Positions 1 through 7,292 of a stretch of 21,166 nt of DNA are shown piece by piece (the first letter of the stretch is position 1; the number at the start of each line of letters is the position of its first letter). This DNA is from a virus. The stretch spans positions 1-21,166 of IMG/VR virus record IMGVR_UViG_3300033148_007126. One strand, 5' to 3'. Below the pieces are notes generated by a model. The model saw only the letters and a program-made list of their open reading frames with translations. It was not told where the DNA came from and did no database searches. A program made the position numbers and the translations under genes.

Positions 1-212
1 AGGTTCAATATAACATTTCTAATTTCCGAAAAAGGCGGAATTTCAGTCTTGTGATGTTCGACTGCTTCTCGCGCCCAACCTAAATCAAGCAGTTCTGACG
101 CTAGGATCTGAACACTTTCAGGATTCTTGTACTTTGCATCAAAATCTTCCAACTCTCTAGTTGATATCATCTCGTTGAGATGCTTTCGCCACTCTGTCAT
201 AAGTTTCTTCAT
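1..212 (-). CDS. Unknown protein, N-terminal 70 residues (runs off window)
   Basis: An open frame begins with ATG at 212 and stays open to the window edge, so only the N-terminus is seen. The protein starts MKKLMTEWRKHL and continues with a charged, probably helical segment. Its ATG overlaps the TGA of the ribonucleotide reductase gene (ATGA), the usual sign of translational coupling. A GGAG lies about 13 nt upstream, rather far for an independent ribosome binding site. I do not recognise the family. Its place at the end of the replication operon suggests a replication or nucleotide-metabolism accessory, but that is inference only. Confidence 0.75.
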   Translation of the reverse strand, partial: MKKLMTEWRKHLNEMISTRELEDFDAKYKNPESVQILASELLDLGWAREAVEHHKTEIPPFSEIRNVILN

Positions 213-2065
213 TTTACTTCACATGCTCCGCCTGCGCAGGCAATCTCTCCCTTTAAATTCGTATTATCCTCTTCCTCATTGATCTGAGTCAAGTCCACAA
301 ACCTCAAAGACTCCATCATTTCCCCGTAAGTTTCCTCGCTGCAATCTTCAAAGGGAGGTTGTATATAGGATCCACCATCGTAAGGAAGTACCGAAAGACC
401 ATTATATGAATGACGGTTATGCCACATCCAATCTCCCACTTCGTCCCACTCCCCATCTTTGATAGATATAGTTGCTGAAATATTATGAGTATTTTGCCCC
501 CTAGAATGACCGGGTTTGACCCATTTCTCATAAAACGATCTCACTCTCTCTAGCAACACTAAGGCATTCTCGCCGCGCAATATTGCTCCTTTTGTAGCTT
601 TTTGTGGTACCGAAATAACTGCTGTGTCATGAGGTCTGAAATATTCATCATCAATCAATTCAGCATGTTTCTCTGCGAGATATGAATAAATTGGTTCATT
701 TTTACCAACCCTTACTCGTCGTATATAATACTCGCTATGCCACGCATGAATCCCCGAACTACAACCCAGCGCCAAGGAAGTTGTACCCGCCGGTTTTATC
801 GTGGTGCAGCGCGCGGAGGAATTGATCCCAATCTTTTCGGCGATTTCCTTATTCACCCTTTTTACTTCTTTCGCGGCCTCTTTCAAATTTAAGTCTTCCA
901 ACCTTCTTGAGGCAATACCAGTAAGACTCACCCCGATCAATCCTTCTCTTTCGGTAGTCCGCTGCCAAATAGAACGTAAGTAATGAAAATTAGTGTATCC
1001 TGCTTGAAGAGTTCCTATAAGTGCAGCAGCACTAACCCGGTCGTTGAGATCTTCTTGGTCTTCAACGGTTGCGGCGTTTACCTCACATAAATTACAAAAC
1101 TGAAATGCGCGGAGAGCAATTTCACAACAAGGATTTGTGCCGTAATCTTTATCATTAGAAAAATAAATTCCTGGTTCTCCACTATTACTTAATTTAATCT
1201 TTTCCCACAACCCATCAAAGAACTCTCGATCTATCTTATGCCGCAAGAGAACTGCACTGTTGTTGGAGCGCCCACGTTGCGGGTTGCGCTCGAACCAATT
1301 GCCATACTTACACGAAATCATCTCGTCATCATCTGCTGAAAACAAAGAGATCAATGCAGCGCGGCGTATGCCACCCGCCAAAACTGCGTCAGCAACGTGA
1401 CACACAATATCATGCACTTCAATAGGGCGCAATTGATCACCATCTGCTTTCTCATTAAGAATGCTTTTGATCTGCCGCAAGCAAATCTTCAATGGCTCGG
1501 GCCCGGGCGCCTTTCCCCCGCTTGTTACCAACTGAGAACCTTTTGTTCGAATATCACTAAAGTCAAAGTTAATAGTAGATGTACCAAAAAAATAAGATTT
1601 CATTAAAATCTTTACGGAATCTGCCCAACCTTCGATGCTGTCGCCGATTAAATAGCGCCGAGTACGATTTGGGTTTGGTTTCCTTATCTCGGGAAGACTC
1701 TCGACATGGTGCTGCTGCACGCTATACCCGACGCCAGTTCCTCCTAGGAGCAAAAAAAGTATTTCACTAAATGCTCTCCAGTCGTCAACCGGCAAAAAAG
1801 CACAATTATAAATTCTATTAGGAGAAATTTCGATAGGTCGTCCACTAAATTGCAAAGATCGCATTGAAGGAAGTATCTTTTTCGCATAAACAAAGCGATA
1901 TGCCTCTTCTATTTCGTTGTGCAACTGAGGATAGTTTCTTAAGTGCATTTCCTTATTCCTCGTCACCAACTCTTCCCAAGTTTCTCTTCTTTTGAGATCT
2001 TCCCGAAAGCGCGCATATTTCATGTGTACTGTGATATCACTTAAAATTTTACTAGACAACTCCAT
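209..2065 (-). CDS. nrdJ: Adenosylcobalamin-dependent (class II) ribonucleotide reductase, monomeric type
   Basis: This enzyme would reduce ribonucleotides to deoxyribonucleotides for phage DNA synthesis, using adenosylcobalamin as radical source. The catalytic set known from the Lactobacillus triphosphate reductase can be placed by spacing. Cys88 (YNCAF) is the first redox cysteine. Cys313, Glu315 and Cys324 lie in NPCCEIALRAFQFCNLCE, with 11 residues between the radical and second redox cysteines as in the family. The C-terminal pair Cys610 and Cys615 (CxxxxC) would be the regenerating thiols. A glycine-rich GGTGVGYS follows at 108-115. At 618 residues it is shorter than the roughly 740-residue Lactobacillus enzyme. 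ATG at 2065 has GGAGG 11 nt upstream. It lies 23 nt after the helicase gene, so the two are probably co-transcribed. No small (beta) subunit gene is adjacent, as expected for class II. Confidence 0.93.
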   Translation of the reverse strand: MELSSKILSDITVHMKYARFREDLKRRETWEELVTRNKEMHLRNYPQLHNEIEEAYRFVYAKKILPSMRSLQFSGRPIEISPNRIYNCAFLPVDDWRAFSEILFLLLGGTGVGYSVQQHHVESLPEIRKPNPNRTRRYLIGDSIEGWADSVKILMKSYFFGTSTINFDFSDIRTKGSQLVTSGGKAPGPEPLKICLRQIKSILNEKADGDQLRPIEVHDIVCHVADAVLAGGIRRAALISLFSADDDEMISCKYGNWFERNPQRGRSNNSAVLLRHKIDREFFDGLWEKIKLSNSGEPGIYFSNDKDYGTNPCCEIALRAFQFCNLCEVNAATVEDQEDLNDRVSAAALIGTLQAGYTNFHYLRSIWQRTTEREGLIGVSLTGIASRRLEDLNLKEAAKEVKRVNKEIAEKIGINSSARCTTIKPAGTTSLALGCSSGIHAWHSEYYIRRVRVGKNEPIYSYLAEKHAELIDDEYFRPHDTAVISVPQKATKGAILRGENALVLLERVRSFYEKWVKPGHSRGQNTHNISATISIKDGEWDEVGDWMWHNRHSYNGLSVLPYDGGSYIQPPFEDCSEETYGEMMESLRFVDLTQINEEEDNTNLKGEIACAGGACEVK

Positions 2066-2088
2066 AATTTCTTATGCCTCCACTTCTT

Positions 2089-3447
2089 TTATGAACTTTG
2101 CGATTCGCGAAATTCTTTATACATTTTTTGTACTTTACTTAATTTTTCGTCTCCGGAAGCGAGACTAGACTGAGGCAACACTTTAATATCAACATTAGCA
2201 GCATCCATAAAAATTGGATAAACTACTCCGTCGATACCATTACGATTTTTAGCTATAAAAATTCTACCGGTGTTGTTCATCTTGTCATCAACCGTCCTCG
2301 AAACCGAAAAAATAAAGTCCGCAACAAAGCATTTTGAATACGCTTCGCTTATAGATTCCATGGTAATAACTTCTGCGTTAATTCCACTCCTATTTGTTTG
2401 TGAGGCGGTCCAGACCGGGCACTCAAATTCTTGAGCAATCGCCCTCAACTCTTCATAAATAGTTTCGAGATTATCCCTTTTCTCTTTTGAATGAAAAATA
2501 GGTTTTAAAATATCACCGTAATCTACGATAACCATTCCGACATCAATATCGCGCTGTTGAAGTTTTTCCAGATGGTTCCGAAGCGTGCTCGTTGTAGCAG
2601 ATTTTGTGGGATATTCTTTTATCAAGAGTTTGCCGGGAATGTCACAAATCTTCTTAAAGACTTCTTCTTTCTTGTTGTACAGCTCATTAAGTTTAATGCC
2701 GGTAATACAACTATCATAACGATTTCCGACGCTCACATCTTGAAGTTCCAAAGTGTAATGTATTACAGTTTTGCCGGATTGAATTGCCATGGCGCCAAGT
2801 CTAGTCAGGACCATGCTCTTTCCCACACCAGTGGGAGCGATGACGACACCCAACTCTCCGCTTCCCAAACCGCCGCGCAAAATACTATCTATCTCATCCC
2901 AACCCGTAGTAATGGGACCTCTAGAAACTAATTGATATCGCTGTTCGAAATCTTCAATGAACTCGTATCCAAAATCTGTACTAAGTCCTAATTTTAGCGC
3001 ATCATTGATGATCTTACTTATTTCATCAAAGGAAGAATCCTGCATGAGTTTCACACTCTTAAGCATCGCCTCTTGTAGTTTCTGTTTCCTACAGAAATCT
3101 AACGAATTAGTTTTTATATATTCTTCATCTACGTCTCCGCAGCGCCCAGAAAGCATCCTAACATAAAAATCTCTTACTTGCTTGCGGACTGTGCTGCCGC
3201 CTACATTGTCAGATTCATTTTTTAAAATGCTCTCAAAAGTATCTTTACTGGGATGTGTTTTGTATTGCTCCCTGTAAGCGTATACTTTTCTTACAAAATC
3301 TTGCAAATATCTCAATTCGAAGAAGTTCATATCCAGCACTTCTCCAATCTGGTTTGCAAATTTAGAATCTTCAAGAATCAACTTTGCTAGCGATTCTTGA
3401 AATGATTTTCCAAAAGACCCAAAAGTCTTTTTCTCTTCCTCGATCAT
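2089..3447 (-). CDS. Replicative DNA helicase, DnaB / T4 gp41 type
   Basis: This is a hexameric 5'-3' helicase that would unwind DNA at the phage fork. The C-terminal RecA-fold motor is clear. The entry segment GPITTGWDEIDSILRGGL is at 177-194 and Walker A APTGVGKS at 204-211. LEL with Glu234 lies in motif H1a, Walker B VIVDY at 306-310, and the sensor-like TASQTNR at 347-353. AKNRNG at 399-404 is in the arginine-finger region. The first 160 residues are helical and poorly conserved, as in T4 gp41, and the 452-residue length also fits gp41. ATG at 3447 has a weak GGGTG site. A near-consensus promoter (3477-3505) sits directly upstream. No primase domain is fused to it and none is seen elsewhere in the window. 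Confidence 0.95.
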   Translation of the reverse strand: MIEEEKKTFGSFGKSFQESLAKLILEDSKFANQIGEVLDMNFFELRYLQDFVRKVYAYREQYKTHPSKDTFESILKNESDNVGGSTVRKQVRDFYVRMLSGRCGDVDEEYIKTNSLDFCRKQKLQEAMLKSVKLMQDSSFDEISKIINDALKLGLSTDFGYEFIEDFEQRYQLVSRGPITTGWDEIDSILRGGLGSGELGVVIAPTGVGKSMVLTRLGAMAIQSGKTVIHYTLELQDVSVGNRYDSCITGIKLNELYNKKEEVFKKICDIPGKLLIKEYPTKSATTSTLRNHLEKLQQRDIDVGMVIVDYGDILKPIFHSKEKRDNLETIYEELRAIAQEFECPVWTASQTNRSGINAEVITMESISEAYSKCFVADFIFSVSRTVDDKMNNTGRIFIAKNRNGIDGVVYPIFMDAANVDIKVLPQSSLASGDEKLSKVQKMYKEFRESQSS

Positions 3448-3476
3448 TATTTCACCCGTCTTTCAATCATGATCTA

Positions 3477-3505
3477 ATCATATATCATTTTTCAATATTT
3501 GTCAA
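3477..3505 (-). promoter_or_regulatory. Sigma70-type promoter for the helicase/reductase genes
   Basis: On the minus strand TTGACA (3505-3500) and TATGAT (3482-3477) are separated by exactly 17 nt. The -35 box is perfect and the -10 box has one mismatch. The -35 box overlaps the TGA stop of the exonuclease gene, and the rest fills the short AT-rich gap before the helicase ATG at 3447. The predicted RNA would start near 3470. This is the only gap in this part of the operon, which supports a regulatory role. Confidence 0.8.
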
Positions 3506-4479
3506 TAATTTTCTTTGTGCTCCCGTACAATCTTCTTAAATACACTATAAACTTCGTCTAAATTTACCTGTGGGAATCCATCGGCAAAAAGCATCTTGAT
3601 CACTTCGGTTTGTCTGAATTCAGGTTCGTACATTTTAAATGTAGAGTCGATAGACTGCGATGTCTGTACTGAGATGGGCGGACTATATAACTGCATCACT
3701 TTATAATTTATCTCGATCAACTCCATATTCTCTAATATGAGATCATAAAACTTAACTTTGCTTCCTTCTTTAGATTTTTCCTGGCAGTATGTTACCAAGT
3801 CACTTAGCAAGAACGAATCTTCTTCTTTCAGCATAGGCAATCGCTTGGCGATAGTGCTCAACCCTACGCCAGAAACTCCAGGAAGATTATCTGATTTGTC
3901 GCCCGCTATTGCGCGCGCCAGAGCAAAGTTAGTGGGATGAATAGAAAACTGTTCTACTATCTCTTTTTCGTTCAGAATTTCGTCCTGAACTGGGCGGTAA
4001 AGAATGGTGTTGTTGTCGCAACACTGAATAAAATCTTTATCACTTGATACTATCACCTTTTGCCACTCAGCGAATCCAGACATGTTGCATGCATAAGCAA
4101 TGACATCATCTGCCTCCACTTCTGGGTAAACAAATTGAATAACCGGAGTTTTATTAAGATACTCTACCACTCGCAGTTGTTGCCACATCGCATTCGCTGC
4201 TTCCTCATTCTCATCTAAATTTCTAATGTTCCTATTGAGTCTAATAGGTTTTCTTCCCTCTTTGTAGGTCTTCACCATTGACCTTCTTTTCCTGCTGCCG
4301 CCAGCACCGTCCCACACTACTACGATGCCATCAGGTCGTATCATCCTACTTAACTTCTGAAGTCCTCTGAGAAAACCCACCAAACCACCAATCGGTTGCC
4401 CATTAGTAGAAATTGAAGGATTAACAATATAGTGTCTTATAAAGGCGTTATTGCCGTCAACCACCATCAATCTTTTCAA
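3502..4479 (-). CDS. 5'-3' exonuclease of the FEN / T4 RNase H family
   Basis: It probably removes RNA primers or 5' flaps during lagging-strand synthesis. The metal-binding acidic residues of the family are in place: Asp8 (VVDGNN), Asp57 (VVWDG), Glu122/Asp124/Asp125 (VEADD), Asp147 and Asp149 (SSDKDF), and Asp194 and Asp197 (AGDKSDN). The helix-clamp segment YKEGRKP is at 72-78, and the helix-3-turn-helix DNA-binding segment LPGVSGVGLSTIAKRL at 199-214. The 325-residue length is near T4 RNase H (about 305). The start is TTG at 4479 with a perfect AGGAGG 6 nt before it, overlapping the transglycosylase TGA by 4 nt. A rare TTG paired with a strong ribosome binding site suggests tuned translation. 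The next in-frame Met (Met5) would cut into the first beta strand, so TTG is preferred. Confidence 0.94.
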   Translation of the reverse strand: MKRLMVVDGNNAFIRHYIVNPSISTNGQPIGGLVGFLRGLQKLSRMIRPDGIVVVWDGAGGSRKRRSMVKTYKEGRKPIRLNRNIRNLDENEEAANAMWQQLRVVEYLNKTPVIQFVYPEVEADDVIAYACNMSGFAEWQKVIVSSDKDFIQCCDNNTILYRPVQDEILNEKEIVEQFSIHPTNFALARAIAGDKSDNLPGVSGVGLSTIAKRLPMLKEEDSFLLSDLVTYCQEKSKEGSKVKFYDLILENMELIEINYKVMQLYSPPISVQTSQSIDSTFKMYEPEFRQTEVIKMLFADGFPQVNLDEVYSVFKKIVREHKENY

Positions 4480-4952
4480 CGTATTCCTCCTAAGTTAGAA
4501 GTTGCCACAATCAGTTTCTCGTACTCTGTTGCTACTTTTTCGACATAATCATATCGCATCTCTTCAAAGCACGAAAACCCCGCGTCGTATGCACAAATTG
4601 CCAATGTCATGTTTCCTCCCGCCATATCAATCCAATATTTTATTATTTCAATGCCAGCGCGAATATTTGCATAAGGATCTTTCAACTGAGCACACGAATA
4701 TACCCCCCCAGAGGGCACAGGAGTCGCTGTGGGAGCGATTTGCATCAATCCGCATGCTCCAGACCTTCCAACCTCTTGGGCGCGCCAGGCGCTCTCTGCT
4801 TTTATTATTGAAAGCACTAATCCTGGATCAACTTCATTGTCCTGGGACTCTTGCGTAATAAAGGGGAGAAGTTCACATGCAGACCTTACTTGTGCATAAG
4901 AGTAGTCAGTTTGAGTGAGCGCAAGGCATAAGAAAAATGAAACAGAACTCAT
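4476..4952 (-). CDS. Exported lytic transglycosylase (SLT type)
   Basis: It would cleave peptidoglycan glycan strands in the periplasm. The SLT signature is clear: catalytic Glu53 in IIKAESAW, GACGLMQIAPTA at 65-76, NIRAG at 96-100, and AICAYDAGF at 118-126, which corresponds to the family AYNAGP. The first 20 residues are hydrophobic and end SYA-Q, a plausible signal-peptidase site. The n-region lacks basic residues, and no start codon lies further upstream before an in-frame stop. Several cysteines (26, 67, 87, 120, 128) could form disulfides after export. GGAGG precedes the ATG by a few nt, inside the end of the recombinase gene, which it overlaps by 4 nt. It could serve lysis or genome entry. 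Its setting among replication genes is odd for either. Confidence 0.9.
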   Translation of the reverse strand: MSSVSFFLCLALTQTDYSYAQVRSACELLPFITQESQDNEVDPGLVLSIIKAESAWRAQEVGRSGACGLMQIAPTATPVPSGGVYSCAQLKDPYANIRAGIEIIKYWIDMAGGNMTLAICAYDAGFSCFEEMRYDYVEKVATEYEKLIVATSNLGGIR

Positions 4953-6073
4953 TCTGCCTCCGCTTCTTCTTGTTCGTAAAAATGATCTGCCTCCACCAAC
5001 CTTTTGTCAAACTTTAGGATAACTTCTTCGTCGAAGAGTTCCATAACTCTGTTTTTAAATTTCTCCTGCGCCATTAACTCAGACCACTTAGGTGACTGGA
5101 ATTTCTCTGTAGTATTGTCGCCGTAATTGAGAGTCCACCATGCACCTGAACTATTTAATTGTTTTGAACTTTGTACCGCCTCAAATAAACTATCATCATC
5201 CCGAATGCCCACATCTTCTCCCCACATAATCTTAAAATTACAAGTGCGACCCGCAGTACCAAAGCGAGATTTCTCTAAACGTGCTTTAACTTCATTTCCA
5301 ATTCTGTAATTCTTGTCATCTACAATAAAACTACTTTTCCCTTTTCTTCCCGTCAACCAAATACGTAAGCTATAAGCGTACATCATAGATCTGCCACCAG
5401 GAGTTGTATACTTCTCACTATCAGTAGCATATTTCGGGTTTTGAACTTGGAGATTTGTTTTCAACTGATTAAGCACCAAAAACGTTGACTTGGAATTTGC
5501 TAGCGAAACTATTAGTTTCGACATCCCCTTTGCCAACACTCGCGCTTTCACTGCAACGGATTCATTCGGATTAAAGGTACCTTCCACATCACTCACTGCT
5601 GGAGTGAGCGCTAGCGAGTCCCAAATAAATAACATCCTGTTATCATTCGATTTCAGTAGTTCTTCTATCGTCTCTAAGACAAACTCGACAGACATCGCTT
5701 GCAAATACACAATATTTTCTAAATCAATGCCGCTTCGCTCAAGAAACGAAGGATCAATCGCGGATTCAGAATCAAAGTATATAACATCGATGCCCATCTT
5801 CTGAGCGCTAGCAGCAGTTTGTGCCGCCATGTAACTTTTACCACTTGCCTCCATCCCTGCAATCTCAGTAATTCTTCCTACCGGGATTCCCGCCATCTTG
5901 CCGCGGCAAATGATACCGTTCAACCAGGTGGAACCCGTGGGGATCCAGTCTGTAACTTCTGATGGATTTTCCGAGGTTAAGTCATGCGCCACTGGCATGC
6001 CCGCTTTCTTGTTAATCAAGTTGCGCATTTCACTGACGCTCAGATTGCCTGCTTTTGATTTAATTCTTGCCAC
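4949..6073 (-). CDS. recA: RecA/UvsX-like recombinase
   Basis: This is a strand-exchange ATPase that would form filaments on single-stranded phage DNA for recombination-dependent replication and repair. Walker A is GMEASGKS at 73-80. FDSESAID at 100-107 carries the catalytic Glu103 equivalent. Walker B is LFIWD at 148-152, and LVLNQLKTN at 199-207 corresponds to the RecA glutamine switch near Gln203. The loop PGGRSMMYAYSLRIWL at 225-240 matches the RecA GGxALxFYxSxR region. At 374 residues it is within both RecA and UvsX size. Its Walker A is closer to RecA than to T4 UvsX. The start is GTG at 6073 with AGGAGG 7 nt upstream. The leader also contains tRNA-Glu, whose 3' end is only 24 nt before the start. 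Confidence 0.93.
   Translation of the reverse strand: MARIKSKAGNLSVSEMRNLINKKAGMPVAHDLTSENPSEVTDWIPTGSTWLNGIICRGKMAGIPVGRITEIAGMEASGKSYMAAQTAASAQKMGIDVIYFDSESAIDPSFLERSGIDLENIVYLQAMSVEFVLETIEELLKSNDNRMLFIWDSLALTPAVSDVEGTFNPNESVAVKARVLAKGMSKLIVSLANSKSTFLVLNQLKTNLQVQNPKYATDSEKYTTPGGRSMMYAYSLRIWLTGRKGKSSFIVDDKNYRIGNEVKARLEKSRFGTAGRTCNFKIMWGEDVGIRDDDSLFEAVQSSKQLNSSGAWWTLNYGDNTTEKFQSPKWSELMAQEKFKNRVMELFDEEVILKFDKRLVEADHFYEQEEAEAE
4982..5010 (-). promoter_or_regulatory. Possible weak promoter inside the recombinase gene
   Basis: A perfect TTGACA (5010-5005) is followed after 17 nt by GATCAT (4987-4982), which matches TATAAT at four of six positions. It lies 30-60 nt upstream of the transglycosylase start. 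The -35 box and spacing match the strong promoters of this window, but the -10 box is poor, so it may be chance. Confidence 0.3.
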
Positions 6074-6097
6074 GAAAGTTCCTCCTGCTTAAATGTG

Positions 6098-6169
6098 TGC
6101 CTCCAAGGAGATTTGAACTCCTGTTACTGCCTTGAAAGGGCAGAGTCCTTACCACTAGACGATGGAGAC
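6098..6169 (-). tRNA. tRNA-Glu (anticodon TTC)
   Basis: A full cloverleaf can be folded on the minus strand, 72 nt. The acceptor stem pairs GTCTCCA with TGGAGGC, including one U-G wobble. The D arm is GTCT/GGAC with a GG-containing loop. The anticodon stem CTGCC/GGCAG closes a 7-nt loop CTTTCAA, giving anticodon TTC (Glu, codons GAA/GAG). The variable loop is TAAC, and the T stem AGGAG/CTCCT carries loop TTCAAAT. The discriminator is A and CCA is not encoded. It sits between the SSB and recombinase genes, so it is probably cut from their shared transcript. Confidence 0.96.
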
Positions 6170-6175
6170 AAAAGT

Positions 6176-6211
6176 GAGGCACCTGATAACCCTGTGCCTC
6201 CCCGTGGGAGG
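6176..6211 (-). terminator. Two mutually exclusive hairpins after the SSB gene
   Basis: Starting 5 nt after the SSB stop, the minus-strand RNA can form a GC-rich hairpin CCTCCC-ACG-GGGAGG (6211-6197). It can also form a second perfect 7-bp hairpin GAGGCAC-11 nt-GTGCCTC (6200-6176). The two share 6197-6200, so only one can form at a time. The second is followed by ACTTTTG, a short U tract. This could be a leaky terminator limiting read-through from SSB into recA, or an RNA-processing structure next to the tRNA. Which role applies is inference. Confidence 0.5.
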
Positions 6212-6216
6212 GGTTC

Positions 6217-6951
6217 CTAAAGCAGATCGCTAAACGCTTTATCTACCTTCTCCGAATCTGAGGTGTATTTCTGTGTTTCATTAGAAAAACCTTCAGGATT
6301 ATCACCTGCCAGATGTTCATCCAGCATCTTCTGCACGTCGGCGGTGCTTCTACGTTCGAACAAGGTACTAAAATCAGGAATAGTATCCAAAAGTTCCTTG
6401 CACCGGTCATCACTCAATTCCTCGCAAAGTGAGCTAGACTGACGACGTGGGGTCAGTTTAGTGACGGGAAACTGACCACCGGGTGGCTTGCCGTATTGTA
6501 AATCAAGATCGACACCCGTTTCCAGGTCGGTGATATCCCCATATTCAGGATTAAGCACTAAACTAAGTAAGGTCTCATACACAGTTTTGCTGAATCCCCA
6601 GACGCGGGTACCCTCGCCATCTTCACCCCGCACAATGACGGGGGAGAAGAAGCGACTTTTAGCATTCAGTTGTCTTGCCATATTTTTGGATTCCTCGTCA
6701 CCTTCTCGGTAAAGATTCTTCACAAAATTACAAACAGGACAATTGTCGCCAAAATTATTATTTGGACAAAGAAAACCATTCTCTTTGCCAATGTTGTAGT
6801 GGAAGTAAAAACTCTTAAAAGGGTCTCCATCTTCTGTTGGCAGAATCCGAACGGTTTGGTTGCCTTCACTAGGTTTCCAAAACGAACCTCCCCCACTACG
6901 AGATTTAAGATTATTAAATTTACTTTGCATTTTCTTCATATCAATTGCCAT
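6217..6951 (-). CDS. Single-stranded DNA binding protein, T4 gp32-like
   Basis: It would coat single-stranded DNA at the fork and work with the recombinase, helicase and polymerase. The zinc site of T4 gp32 (His-x12-Cys-x9-Cys-x2-Cys) has a close counterpart here: His51, Cys62, Cys71, Cys74. The basic N-terminal segment FNNLKSRSGGGSFWKP resembles the gp32 region for cooperative binding. The C-terminus has acidic stretches and ends DKAFSDLL, the likely partner-binding tail. At 244 residues it is shorter than gp32 (about 300). ATG at 6951 has AAGGAG 7 nt upstream. A perfect-consensus promoter lies in the gap before it, fitting a protein needed in high amounts. The leader is purine-rich and unstructured near the ribosome site. 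Confidence 0.9.
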   Translation of the reverse strand: MAIDMKKMQSKFNNLKSRSGGGSFWKPSEGNQTVRILPTEDGDPFKSFYFHYNIGKENGFLCPNNNFGDNCPVCNFVKNLYREGDEESKNMARQLNAKSRFFSPVIVRGEDGEGTRVWGFSKTVYETLLSLVLNPEYGDITDLETGVDLDLQYGKPPGGQFPVTKLTPRRQSSSLCEELSDDRCKELLDTIPDFSTLFERRSTADVQKMLDEHLAGDNPEGFSNETQKYTSDSEKVDKAFSDLL

Positions 6952-6971
6952 AATTTACTCCTTTTTCTTTC

Positions 6972-6984
6972 TGTCGATTTGACA
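6972..6984 (-). promoter_or_regulatory. Small inverted repeat at the SSB transcription start
   Basis: TGTC-5 nt-GACA lies directly downstream of the -10 box, spanning roughly +1 to +13 of the predicted RNA. It could be an operator or a small 5' hairpin. With only 4-bp arms it may be chance. Confidence 0.25.
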
Positions 6985-6990
6985 ACCACC

Positions 6991-7019
6991 ATTATAACAC
7001 GGCAAAATTATTCTGTCAA
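6991..7019 (-). promoter_or_regulatory. Perfect-consensus sigma70 promoter for SSB
   Basis: TTGACA (7019-7014), a 17-nt spacer and TATAAT (6996-6991) give twelve of twelve consensus matches. TG one base before the -10 box adds an extended -10 element. It fills the 56-nt gap before SSB, and its -35 box overlaps the end of the 94-residue gene. The predicted start is near 6984, giving a leader of about 33 nt. Confidence 0.92.
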
Positions 7020-7292
7020 GCTTTTATTTTCAAAAAGTTTCTCTTTCTCATCATCGGTCATTTCTATTTCCCTGATTTGCCCGACTGCGGATTCCCAATT
7101 AAAGACACGAAAATTATCCCGGTCCAGGTCCCATACTAGTTCTAACCTATCTGGAAGTTTTCGGTCGTTCTTCTGCCCAGATAACTTGGACTCTAGAAAC
7201 TCCTCCGGAATATCCTCTAGTTTGACAAAGGTCATGTGCCTCAATTCCTGATTTTTCTTAACAAACATGCCTGTATAAATCTTACTCATCAT
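7008..7292 (-). CDS. Unknown 94-residue protein, partner of the FtsZ-like gene
   Basis: A small soluble protein, acidic overall, without signal peptide or membrane segment. Visible features are an N-terminal strand-rich part (KIYTGMFVKKN, MTFVKLEDIP), a hydrophobic strand LELVWDLDRDNFRVFNW at about 50-66, and a charged helical tail (MTDDEKEKLF). I do not recognise a family. ATG at 7292 overlaps the end of the FtsZ-like gene by 11 nt, with GGAG about 9 nt upstream inside that gene, so the two are translationally linked. It could equally start at Met2. The SSB promoter starts inside its last codons, so it belongs to the polymerase/FtsZ-like transcript, not to the SSB one. Confidence 0.8.
   Translation of the reverse strand: MMSKIYTGMFVKKNQELRHMTFVKLEDIPEEFLESKLSGQKNDRKLPDRLELVWDLDRDNFRVFNWESAVGQIREIEMTDDEKEKLFENKSLTE

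Noticed and set aside
263-292. Possible promoter TTGACT-N18-GATAAT near the reductase gene end
   Set aside because: Both boxes have a mismatch and the spacer is 18 nt, weaker than the clear promoters here. It could serve the gene starting at 212, but support is thin.
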